From Rhodospirillaceae bacterium (GTDB taxonomy: Bacteria > Pseudomonadota > Alphaproteobacteria > GCA-2731375): 39,121 nt of DNA. The stretch spans positions 1 through 39,121 of the forward strand of contig JABIRL010000202.1 of the NCBI GenBank assembly GCA_018667855.1, written 5' to 3'. Numbering within the stretch: the first letter of the stretch is position 1; each line of letters begins with the position of its first letter. Under the pieces are notes generated by a model. It saw only the letters and a list, made by a program, of their open reading frames with translations, was not told where the DNA came from and did no database searches. The position numbers and the translations under genes are program-made. Shown here in pieces: positions 32,333 through 39,121 of this stretch.

Positions 32333-33376
32333 ATGCGCGCAGCTTTGTTCGAGGCGCCGGGCCAACCCCTGGTAATAGGCGAGGTGGAGGCACCGCAGCC
32401 ACAACCAACGGACCTGCTGGTCCAGGTCAAGGGTTGCGGCATCTGCGGCTCGGACCTGCATCTTTCCGCCCTGGCGGATCGATCCAGCGGCATGGCGCCT
32501 TTAACGCCCGGCGCCATCATGGGCCATGAATTCTGTGGCGAAGTGGTGGAGGTTGGCGCCCATGCCCCGGGGCAATGGCATGAAGGGGACCGAGTTTGCG
32601 CTCTGCCGTATATTTCCTGTGGCCATTGCGTCGATTGCGTTTCCGGCCGGGGGCACCGCTGCCGCGAAGTCGTCTACAGCGGCATGGGCAACCTGGGCGG
32701 CGGCTATGCGGACTACGTGCGGGTCGGCGGGGCGGAAGCCCTGGCCCTGCCCGACGGTGTCGATTTTCGGGCCGGGGCCATGGTGGAACCGCTCGCCGTG
32801 GGGCTGCACGCGGTGCGTCTGGCCGAACTGCGTCCCGGTGACGGCGTGCTGATCATCGGCGCCGGGCCAATTGGTCTCGCCGTGGCGCACTGGTGCCGGT
32901 TCTTTGGCGCCCGCCACGTGGTGATCAGCGATCTGGCGGCAGGCCGCCTGGCGAAGGCCGCCGCCCTTGGCGCCACGGACGGGATCGATGCCAGTACGGA
33001 AGACGTGGTCGGTCGCTACAAACAGATCGCCGGCCGCCGGGCCGAGGTTGTATTCGATTGCGTCGGTGTCGCCGGCAGCCAGCAATTGGCCATGGATTAT
33101 GCGCCGGCGAATGGCCGCCTGGTGATCGCCGGGCTGTGCATGCAGCAGGACCACTACATGCCGGTCAAGGCCATCTCCAAGGAACTATCGGTGCAGTACG
33201 TCTATATGTACGAAAGGCGGGACTTCGAACTGGCCCTGGAGATGCTGGACCGGGGCCGGATCGACCCCGGCCCCATGATCACCGATGTGGTCGGCTTCGA
33301 TGCCTTCTCCGCCGCGTTCGAAGGCCTGAAAACGCCATCGGAACACTGCAAGATCCTGCTGGATCCACAGGCATAG
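32333..33376 (+). CDS. Zinc-dependent alcohol/polyol dehydrogenase (MDR family)
   Basis: A 347-residue medium-chain dehydrogenase, usual length. Catalytic zinc ligands are C38 (GCGICGSDLH) and H65-E66 (IMGHEFCGEV); the structural zinc has C96, C99, C102 and C110 (SCGHCVDCVSGRGHRC). The Rossmann loop is GVLIIGAGPIGLAVAHWC. The family includes sorbitol/threonine/galactitol dehydrogenases that oxidise secondary hydroxyls with NAD(P). The ATG at 32333 follows GGAAGAGTGG; an ATG at 32312 is an alternative, adding 7 residues. It is the first of three plus-strand genes (with the SDR and a hydrolase) and may extend the sugar or polyol catabolism encoded upstream. Confidence 0.9.
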   Translation: MRAALFEAPGQPLVIGEVEAPQPQPTDLLVQVKGCGICGSDLHLSALADRSSGMAPLTPGAIMGHEFCGEVVEVGAHAPGQWHEGDRVCALPYISCGHCVDCVSGRGHRCREVVYSGMGNLGGGYADYVRVGGAEALALPDGVDFRAGAMVEPLAVGLHAVRLAELRPGDGVLIIGAGPIGLAVAHWCRFFGARHVVISDLAAGRLAKAAALGATDGIDASTEDVVGRYKQIAGRRAEVVFDCVGVAGSQQLAMDYAPANGRLVIAGLCMQQDHYMPVKAISKELSVQYVYMYERRDFELALEMLDRGRIDPGPMITDVVGFDAFSAAFEGLKTPSEHCKILLDPQA

Positions 33377-33422
33377 GGCAATGTGATAGACTCGCGAAAA
33401 TCGGATTGAATAGAGGGACAAT

Positions 33423-34184
33423 ATGGATTTGGGATTAAAAGGCAAAAAAGCCATGGTCACGGGTGGAACCCGTGGCATCGGGCGCGCCATCGCGGAACGG
33501 TTCGCCATGGAAGGCGCCGACGTCGCGGTCTGCGCCCGCAATGGCGATGAAGTGGCCGAAACGGTCGCAGCCCTGCAAGGCATGGGCGTGAAAGCCACCG
33601 GCGGCAGCGTCGATGTGGGGGACGAAGCGGCGCTAAAAACCTGGATCGACAAGGCAGCGAATGAATTGGGCGGCCTGGACGCCCTGGTCGCCAATGTCTC
33701 CGCCCTGGCCGGCGACGAGACGGAAGCGGCCTGGCGCGCAGCCTTCGAAATCGACGTCATGGGCACCATTCACACGGTAGATGCCGCCCTGCCCCATATT
33801 GAAAAGTCCGACGCCGGCGCCATCGTAGCCATCAGTTCCGTATCCGCCTTGCAGTTTTTTGGCGGCGCGCGTCCCTACAACACCATGAAGGCAGCCTTGA
33901 TCAACCACATGTCCAACCTGGCCCACGTCCTGGCGCCCAAGGGCATCCGCGTCAACACGGTATCGCCCGGCACGATCTATTTCGAAGGCGGCGTCTGGAA
34001 CAAACGGGAAGTTGAAATGCCGGAATTCTACCAGGGCGCCCTGGCCTCGAACCCCATGGGCCGCATGGGAACACCGCAGGAAGTGGCCAACGCAACGGTC
34101 TTTCTATGCAGTCCCCTAGCGAGCTTCATCGCCGGCACCAACCTGTTGGTGGACGGCGCCCTGAGCCAAGGCGTGCAGTATTAA
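33423..34184 (+). CDS. Short-chain dehydrogenase/reductase (classical SDR)
   Basis: A 253-residue classical SDR. The cofactor loop is TGGTRGIG (13-20); catalytic residues are S138/S139 (VAISSVSA), Y152 and K156 (RPYNTMKA); the structural Asn-Ala-Gly-like segment reads LVANVSA. The C-terminal GTPQEVANATVFLCSPLASFIAGTNLLVDGALSQG is typical. The family covers 3-oxoacyl reductases and sugar or polyol dehydrogenases; the substrate is not predictable. GAGGG precedes the ATG at 33423. It lies 46 bp after the zinc alcohol dehydrogenase and 35 bp before the hydrolase. Confidence 0.9.
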   Translation: MDLGLKGKKAMVTGGTRGIGRAIAERFAMEGADVAVCARNGDEVAETVAALQGMGVKATGGSVDVGDEAALKTWIDKAANELGGLDALVANVSALAGDETEAAWRAAFEIDVMGTIHTVDAALPHIEKSDAGAIVAISSVSALQFFGGARPYNTMKAALINHMSNLAHVLAPKGIRVNTVSPGTIYFEGGVWNKREVEMPEFYQGALASNPMGRMGTPQEVANATVFLCSPLASFIAGTNLLVDGALSQGVQY

Positions 34185-34219
34185 CAACATTTTCTAAAAG
34201 CGACGGAGGAAACATAATA

Positions 34220-35161
34220 ATGGCGATGAAACCACAATTGATCGACCTGTTGGAGGCCATGAAGGCCCTGGGTCTGAAGCCCATGCATGAACTCAGCCCG
34301 GTCGATGCCCGGATCCAGATGGAAGCCGGGGTCAAGGCGCGCGATTTCCCCACCGTCGTAGTGGGCGAGGTCGAGGACCGAACCGTTCCAGGTCCGGCGG
34401 GCGAGATCCCCGTTCGCACCTACCGTCCCGCCAATGCCAGCGGCGCCACGGGCGCTCTGGTCTATTTCCATGGCGGCGGTCATGTCATCGGCAGCCCCGA
34501 TAGCCATGACAGCGTGGCCCGCGCCATGTGCCGGGACGCGGGTGTATTCGTTCTGTCCGTGGACTACCGCATGGGGCCGGAGGCGAAATTTCCCGCCGCC
34601 GTGGACGATTGCTATGCCGCCACCAAATGGCTATCCGATAACGCCGATGACATGGGCATCCGGGCCGACAAGATCGCCGTCGGCGGCGACAGCGCGGGCG
34701 GTAATCTAGCTCTGGTCATGTCTCTGATGGCCCGCGATAGTGCCGACGATCTGTCCATCGCCTTTCAGATGCTGGTCTATCCGGTGATGGATTATACCGG
34801 CGGTACGCCGACCTATGAAAAATTCGGCCGCGGCTTCGGCCCGTTGATGGCGGACTCAGTGCCCTGGTTCCGTGAGCATTATTTCACCTCCGACGAGGAC
34901 CTGAAGGACTGGCGTGCCTCCCCTGCGAGAGCCACGACATTCGCCGGCCTGCCGCCGACCCTGCTGATCACGGCGGAATGCGATATTCTCAACCATGAAG
35001 GCACGGCCTGTGGTGAGCGCCTGACAGCCGACGGGGTCGCCTGCGAACATGTGGATTTCGAAGGCATGATCCACGCCTTTTTCTCCATGGCGCCCATGCT
35101 GGACGATTCCATCGCCGCCCAGGCCCTGGCGGCCGATCGTTTGAAGGCGGCGCTTTCTTAG
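34220..35161 (+). CDS. Alpha/beta hydrolase, hormone-sensitive lipase (HSL)-type esterase
   Basis: A 313-residue esterase of the HSL/family IV group. The oxyanion motif is HGGG at 84-87 (YFHGGGHVIGSP), the nucleophile S158 is in GGDSAGGNLA, the acid is the Asp of ITAECDILNHEG, and the catalytic His is in FEGMIHAFF. An N-terminal cap of about 70 residues is present. The substrates are short-chain esters. The ATG at 34220 follows CGGAGG; the frame upstream of it overlaps the SDR end without homology. It converges with the unknown 362-aa gene (10-bp gap), with no clear terminator seen. Confidence 0.9.
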   Translation: MAMKPQLIDLLEAMKALGLKPMHELSPVDARIQMEAGVKARDFPTVVVGEVEDRTVPGPAGEIPVRTYRPANASGATGALVYFHGGGHVIGSPDSHDSVARAMCRDAGVFVLSVDYRMGPEAKFPAAVDDCYAATKWLSDNADDMGIRADKIAVGGDSAGGNLALVMSLMARDSADDLSIAFQMLVYPVMDYTGGTPTYEKFGRGFGPLMADSVPWFREHYFTSDEDLKDWRASPARATTFAGLPPTLLITAECDILNHEGTACGERLTADGVACEHVDFEGMIHAFFSMAPMLDDSIAAQALAADRLKAALS

Positions 35162-35171
35162 CGGATAAGGC

Positions 35172-36260
35172 CTAACGGACTTTGCGGATGCGCCATTCGA
35201 AGGCATCGTCGCCGTAATCCATACGGTCGCCGATCTGCAGGGCGAGGAAGCGGTTGTGCACGGCAAGGCAGCCCTGCCACAGGCCGTTCCAGGCTTCGAA
35301 CACCGCTTCGTGTTCGTTGTCCCGCCCGCGCATCAGACGCCAACCGGTGACGCGGACCGTGGCGTCGTTTTCAGTGCCGGAAACCTCCGCCCCATCATCC
35401 TGGGCGGTGGCCATGGCCGCCATGAAATTGGCAAAATCAAGCGCGCCGTCGCCGCCATTCGTACCCAGGAGGTCGCGAACCTGCCAAAAATATTGCCGGC
35501 CGATGATATTGCCGGCCAGATTACCCAGGGCGCCGGCTTCCCCCGGTCCAAGGGTGGCGATCAATTCCGGCAGGCCGGTCTTGATATACTCCATGGCGTA
35601 ATTGCGGTTGGCCTTGTGCAAACGTTCTTCCGGCCAGTCATCTGCGTTCAAAACCGGAGCGGCGGCGGGATCAAAGGGCGGCGCCATTTCGCCGGACGCG
35701 AATTGCAGGCGTTCATCCGGCGCCAGATCATGATCATATTCCTTGAAATAACCCGCCAGACCATACTCCGCCGTCATATCCTGGCTAGTACAAACAAAAC
35801 CCAGGCGAGGGTTGCCTAAAGACACACCGTTATAGCCGTACCAGCCACGCAGGAAACCATGGCTGACCTGTAAAGGGGCGCCGCACAGCGCGGTGCCGTC
35901 ATACATCCAGCGGGGATGGCAGAAATGCACCCAGGCCTTGTCGTCGGCCTCGTACATATATTCCACTTCCGCGCCGCCCACGGAATTCGAGAGGTAATGA
36001 TATTGCGCCGCCGCCACCGCATGGGGCAGTTTGTCCAATCCCAGTTTATTGAAGGACGAGACGAATTTTTCGTGATGTTGGCGGCGAAAAGTGCGAAATA
36101 TCCACTCACCAGTCGCATCGCCCCCTTTCCGGGACGCGATCATCAGAATCAAGCCGGTAAAATAGGCATGATAAAGGGTGGCAACCGCCTTCCAACGGGC
36201 GGTTGTCGATCCAGGCGCGCCACTTTGGGCCAGGATGTTACTGAATGGATTTACCGACAT
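35172..36260 (-). CDS. Conserved-looking hypothetical protein, 362 aa
   Basis: I do not recognise this protein. It is soluble-looking, rich in Trp, Tyr and His, with striking stretches such as AWVHFCHPRWMYDG, HGFLRGWYGYNG, LGFVCTSQDMTAEYGLAGYFKEYDHDLAPDERLQF and, at the C-terminus, FEAWNGLWQGCLAVHNRFLALQIGDRMDYG. Histidines and acids in HFCHPRW and EYDHD could bind metal, but this is only a guess. The start at 36260 has GAGG 6 nt upstream; an ATG four codons earlier (36272) has no ribosome site. It is divergent from the EmrB-type exporter with a 63-bp gap. Confidence 0.75.
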   Translation of the reverse strand: MSVNPFSNILAQSGAPGSTTARWKAVATLYHAYFTGLILMIASRKGGDATGEWIFRTFRRQHHEKFVSSFNKLGLDKLPHAVAAAQYHYLSNSVGGAEVEYMYEADDKAWVHFCHPRWMYDGTALCGAPLQVSHGFLRGWYGYNGVSLGNPRLGFVCTSQDMTAEYGLAGYFKEYDHDLAPDERLQFASGEMAPPFDPAAAPVLNADDWPEERLHKANRNYAMEYIKTGLPELIATLGPGEAGALGNLAGNIIGRQYFWQVRDLLGTNGGDGALDFANFMAAMATAQDDGAEVSGTENDATVRVTGWRLMRGRDNEHEAVFEAWNGLWQGCLAVHNRFLALQIGDRMDYGDDAFEWRIRKVR

Positions 36261-36323
36261 GACACGCCTCATATAATTAACAACCGCGCAGAAAAAATTC
36301 GTTGAACGCCAGAATGATATGAC

Positions 36324-37850
36324 ATGACGTCCCCCCCTTCGGCAATGCAGGATATGAGCCGCGCCAAGCGGCTGGCCATTACGCTGACGGTGATGGTGGC
36401 ATCATCCATGTATGCCTTGGATTGGACCATCGCGGCCGTGGCGCTGCCCCACATGCAGGGTACATTTTCTGCCACCCAGGATCAGATTTCCTGGGTTCTG
36501 ACTTCTTACATCGTGATCAGCGCCATAATGCTGCCGACCACCGCCTGGCTGGCCGAACGCATCGGGCGCAAGGAATTGTTCATGGTCTCGATCAGCGGAT
36601 TTACCGTCTCCTCCGCCCTGTGCGGCGGCGCCGAGTCCCTGCCGGCCGAGATCGCCTATCGGCTGGCTCAGGGTGGTTTCGGCGCCTTTCTGATCCCGCT
36701 GTCGCAGTCCATATTGCTGGATAATTATCCGCCATCCCAGCACGCCAAGGCCATGGCTATGTGGGGCGTCGGCATCATGCTGGCGCCGGTCGTCGGGCCG
36801 TCGCTGGGCGGCTATCTGACCCACGAATATACCTGGCGGTGGGTCTACTACATCAATGTTCCGCTTGGCATTTTGTCTTTGGTGGGCGGTATCGTGTTTC
36901 TGCAGAAAACAGTGCGCAATACCGCTCGACGCGGGTTCGATTGGTTGGGATTTTTGGCCCTGGCCATCGGGGTCGGGGCCCTGCAGACCATGCTGGACCG
37001 GGGGGAGCGGTTGGATTGGTTCGATTCCGGCGAAATAATCATTGAATTCAGTCTGATGGCAATTGGTCTTTACGTCTTCGCGGTGCAGGGTCTGACGGCC
37101 AAACACCCCATGGTCAACCTGCGCTTATTCCGTGACCGAAACTATGCTATCGGCGTGATATTTGTCTTTCTTTATGGGCTGTTAAGCCTGGCCCCCCTGG
37201 TCATGCTGCCGCCATTTCTACAGAGCCTGCAAGGCTATCCCATAACCACGATCGGCGTGCTGATGGCGCCACGTGGCCTTGGCATGATGTTCGCCATGAT
37301 ATTGTTCGGGCGCCTGGGCGACAGAATCGACTCCCGCATCTGGGTCACCATGGGCTTCGTACTGCTTGGCACATCCAGTTTCGCCATGTCCGGATGGAAC
37401 CTAGAAGTCAGCGGTTGGCAGATTTCCTGGACCGGCTGGGTTCAGGGCATGGGCGCGGGCTTTGTCATCGCGCCACTTGGCATGCTGACATTTTCGACCC
37501 TGGATATCCGTCACCGCACCGAGGCTTCATCAATCTGGAATCTGATCCGCAGTGTGGGCAGTGCTATGGGGCTGGCCATTGCCCTGGCCGTCCTGGTCCG
37601 CATGAGCGGCACAACCCGGGCCGGGTTGAGCGAATTCATAAATCCTTACAACAAGGCGCTTATGTCCGTTGACGGCGCCTGGTTACCAAATTCCGGCAGC
37701 GGCTCCCTGGCCCTGGTCGAGACAGAGATTGCCCGCCAAGCCGCCATGATCGGATACCTTGATGTCTTTTTATTATCCGCGATCGCCTCTGTTTTGGTGC
37801 TGCCTCTCATCTTTTTGATCAAAAAGCCGGCTCAAAACGCAAATCATTAA
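36324..37850 (+). CDS. DHA2-family MFS drug exporter (EmrB-like)
   Basis: A 508-residue, 14-segment proton-driven exporter of the DHA2 (EmrB/QacA) family. Hallmarks are ALDWTIAAVALPHMQGTFSATQDQISWVLTSYIVISAIMLPTTAWLAERIGRKELF (TM1, TM2 and motif A), the TM4-5 region AMWGVGIMLAPVVGPSLGGYLTHEYTWRWVYYINVPLG, and HRTEASSIWNLIRSVGSAMG near TM13. EmrB normally works with the membrane-fusion protein EmrA; no emrA-like gene adjoins, so it may act alone or with a distant partner. The start at 36324 is chosen for lack of a better one; no strong ribosome site is visible. Confidence 0.92.
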   Translation: MTSPPSAMQDMSRAKRLAITLTVMVASSMYALDWTIAAVALPHMQGTFSATQDQISWVLTSYIVISAIMLPTTAWLAERIGRKELFMVSISGFTVSSALCGGAESLPAEIAYRLAQGGFGAFLIPLSQSILLDNYPPSQHAKAMAMWGVGIMLAPVVGPSLGGYLTHEYTWRWVYYINVPLGILSLVGGIVFLQKTVRNTARRGFDWLGFLALAIGVGALQTMLDRGERLDWFDSGEIIIEFSLMAIGLYVFAVQGLTAKHPMVNLRLFRDRNYAIGVIFVFLYGLLSLAPLVMLPPFLQSLQGYPITTIGVLMAPRGLGMMFAMILFGRLGDRIDSRIWVTMGFVLLGTSSFAMSGWNLEVSGWQISWTGWVQGMGAGFVIAPLGMLTFSTLDIRHRTEASSIWNLIRSVGSAMGLAIALAVLVRMSGTTRAGLSEFINPYNKALMSVDGAWLPNSGSGSLALVETEIARQAAMIGYLDVFLLSAIASVLVLPLIFLIKKPAQNANH

Positions 37851-37946
37851 CGCCGTGAAATTTAATATTAACCAATTGGCCTCACCATCGTTGAAATATT
37901 GATGGCGCTGTATACGCGACATTGATTTGAGGACGGGAGCCGACGG

Positions 37947-38468
37947 ATGACCATGGCGGGCCAGGAAATAACATCAAAAGAGTCACAAAATTCCGATCCG
38001 ATTGCATCATTGAAGGCTCGGATCACGGATACCAACATTGATGGAAATACATTTTTAGCAACAGATTATCTAAATCATTTCAATGAGATAGTGATGTTAC
38101 TTGAGATGATACCTGATATGCCTGATATCCTTGAAGAGGCCAAGGAATGGCAACCCAAAAGTTATGCCGAACACTTCAATGACAGCGGTCTGTCAGATAG
38201 TGCCTTGACGATTGAGGCCTATGAAAATGCACCGGTGGAATTCCGCGAGCCATTCGAAGAAACCGTGGAGCGCATGAATAAAGTCGTCTTCAAAAATATA
38301 GAGAATATCGAAGCTGCCTTGGAAAGCACCCGTCCGGAAGAGCTCGCGGCCACCGCCGCCACGGCCTCAAGATTGCTGCAGCGGTTGATCGATGTCGCCG
38401 CCGCGATCATTCATGGCAACACGCCAAATTTGGATCAAAGCGAAATCGACGAATTACTGGCCGGCTGA
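37947..38468 (+). CDS. Hypothetical protein with CheY-binding-like C-terminal peptide
   Basis: A 173-residue, acidic, helix-rich protein. The central segment YLNHFNEIVMLLEMIPDMPDILEEAKEWQPKSYAEHF (about 42-78) looks familiar from alphaproteobacterial hypothetical proteins, but I cannot name it. The last 12 residues, LDQSEIDELLAG, resemble the CheY-binding peptides at the FliM N-terminus (LSQxEIDALL) and CheZ C-terminus (QDQVDDLL). The arrangement of a helical body with a terminal CheY-binding peptide is like CheZ, but no phosphatase motif is identified. The ATG at 37947 follows GGGAG. The gene is AT-richer than its neighbours. It lies alone between the exporter and the convergent YkgJ-type gene. 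Confidence 0.75.
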   Translation: MTMAGQEITSKESQNSDPIASLKARITDTNIDGNTFLATDYLNHFNEIVMLLEMIPDMPDILEEAKEWQPKSYAEHFNDSGLSDSALTIEAYENAPVEFREPFEETVERMNKVVFKNIENIEAALESTRPEELAATAATASRLLQRLIDVAAAIIHGNTPNLDQSEIDELLAG

Positions 38469-38498
38469 TAACCACGATCAGCTCCCCGTACCGCGGAC

Positions 38499-39119
38499 TC
38501 ATGTCGCCGGCTCGAATACCGGCTCACCATCCAGCCAACGCCGGCCCGCGTCAGAATTTTGTAATGCGATATGAAGCCCGGCATTAAATTCCAGGTTCTC
38601 CAACTCGTAACCGCCGTCCCGCAAGCCCGCGATCAGGCCGTAGCCAATCCCGTCCGCCGCCATGCCCTGTAATCGAACCTGGGGCACCGGTTCGGCCATG
38701 CGGGTGGCATAAGCACGCTCGCATGCCGCCCGATCCACGGAGGCGACCCCCCGGCAACTGGATGGCCGTACGATGTGTATGGCGCAGCTGCCGTCAACCA
38801 GCATGGAACAAGGCAACCGCATGGCTTCGCGCCGGGCCTCGCCATGTCCTCTGGTCAGATGGTCCAGATTTGCCACCCGCAATTTTGTCTTCGCGAGGTC
38901 ATCTTCGCCTAGGGATTTTCGGAGATGATCGGCGACAGCCAGGATCTCGGGCGGACTGACCATGAGCCGGATATGACAGCAAAACGGGCAGTTCGCCCCA
39001 CAGGCAATGGGCCTGGCCGGTGGTGCGATTTTGTTGACCCGCGCGATGGTACGCTCAACCCTCGCCATGGCGTCCCTGGTCATGGCCAGCAACCGACTGA
39101 TCGACCGCTTTCCGGTCAA
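38499..39119 (-). CDS. YkgJ-family cysteine-cluster protein (possible 5' partial)
   Basis: Of about 206 visible residues, the N-terminal part holds the cluster C-x3-C-x2-C-C in ACGANCPFCCHIRLMVSPPEI, and a second set is in LPCSMLVDGSCAIHIVRPSSCRG, the two-part pattern of the YkgJ/CxxCxxCC zinc- or iron-chelating family of unknown function. The first codon in this frame is TTG at 39119, at the very edge, so the true start may lie beyond the window. The C-terminus is SDAGRRWLDGEPVF. It converges with the CheY-peptide gene (30 bp between stops). Confidence 0.8.
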   Translation of the reverse strand: MTGKRSISRLLAMTRDAMARVERTIARVNKIAPPARPIACGANCPFCCHIRLMVSPPEILAVADHLRKSLGEDDLAKTKLRVANLDHLTRGHGEARREAMRLPCSMLVDGSCAIHIVRPSSCRGVASVDRAACERAYATRMAEPVPQVRLQGMAADGIGYGLIAGLRDGGYELENLEFNAGLHIALQNSDAGRRWLDGEPVFEPAT

Positions 39120-39121
39120 TG

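Overview
The window looks like a chromosomal segment of a GC-rich alphaproteobacterium, most likely a Rhodospirillales-type organism. The clues are the four-gene AapJQMP general L-amino-acid transporter beside metC, a cysteine synthase of the alphaproteobacterial 'EGTAGNTG' type, and dispersed palindromes of the CCGGGTCAAGCCCGGG kind. Genes are tightly packed. I see no rRNA, tRNA, CRISPR array, insertion sequence or phage gene, and no gene-free stretch over 300 bases (the longest is about 283 bp, 12805-13087).

Layout. (1) 3-7321, mostly plus strand: the 3' part of a Sel1-repeat protein, a CPA1-type Na+/H+ antiporter, a Nudix ADP-sugar pyrophosphatase, then cysK, an AlaX-type tRNA-editing protein, an sseA-type sulfurtransferase and a tandem GNAT protein. 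(2) 7331-8212, minus strand: a HEPN/MNT toxin-antitoxin pair. Its nucleotidyltransferase carries an N-terminal ribbon-helix-helix-like segment, and a double palindrome covers the likely promoter. (3) 8248-12804, minus strand: aapP, aapM, aapQ, aapJ; AapM has an unusual insertion of about 70 residues. (4) 13088-16818, plus strand: metC coupled to modABC. (5) 16848-28467, minus strand: one long probable catabolic operon. In transcription order it encodes a PhyH-type dioxygenase, a DHDPS-like aldolase, a TauBC/SsuBC-like permease and ATPase, a Gfo/Idh/MocA oxidoreductase, a DUF993 aldolase-like protein, a second Gfo/Idh/MocA oxidoreductase, a sugar isomerase-like TIM barrel, an enolase-superfamily enzyme, a second TIM-barrel isomerase and an HpcH/HpaI aldolase. 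A frameshifted TetR gene lies upstream, and the matching solute-binding protein diverges at 28547 on the plus strand. Two nearly identical 18-bp operators (27773-27790 and 28487-28504) mark the two control points. (6) 29536-29694: two related palindromes followed by a rho-independent terminator. (7) 29693-35161: two GNAT proteins and an epimerase-like SDR on the minus strand, divergent from a zinc alcohol dehydrogenase, an SDR and an HSL-type hydrolase. (8) 35172-39119: an unrecognised 362-aa protein, an EmrB-type exporter, a conserved hypothetical protein ending in a FliM/CheZ-like CheY-binding peptide, and a YkgJ-type cysteine-cluster protein cut by the window edge.

The best candidate for an undescribed system is region 5. 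It has its own importer, its own TetR operators, a 2-oxoglutarate dioxygenase, two Gfo/Idh/MocA oxidoreductases, two isomerase-fold proteins, an enolase-superfamily enzyme and three aldolase-fold lyases. This fits stepwise oxidation, dehydration and retro-aldol cleavage of an imported sugar-like or polyol-like compound, but the substrate cannot be read from sequence. The HEPN/MNT locus with its built-in DNA-binding segment is the second candidate.
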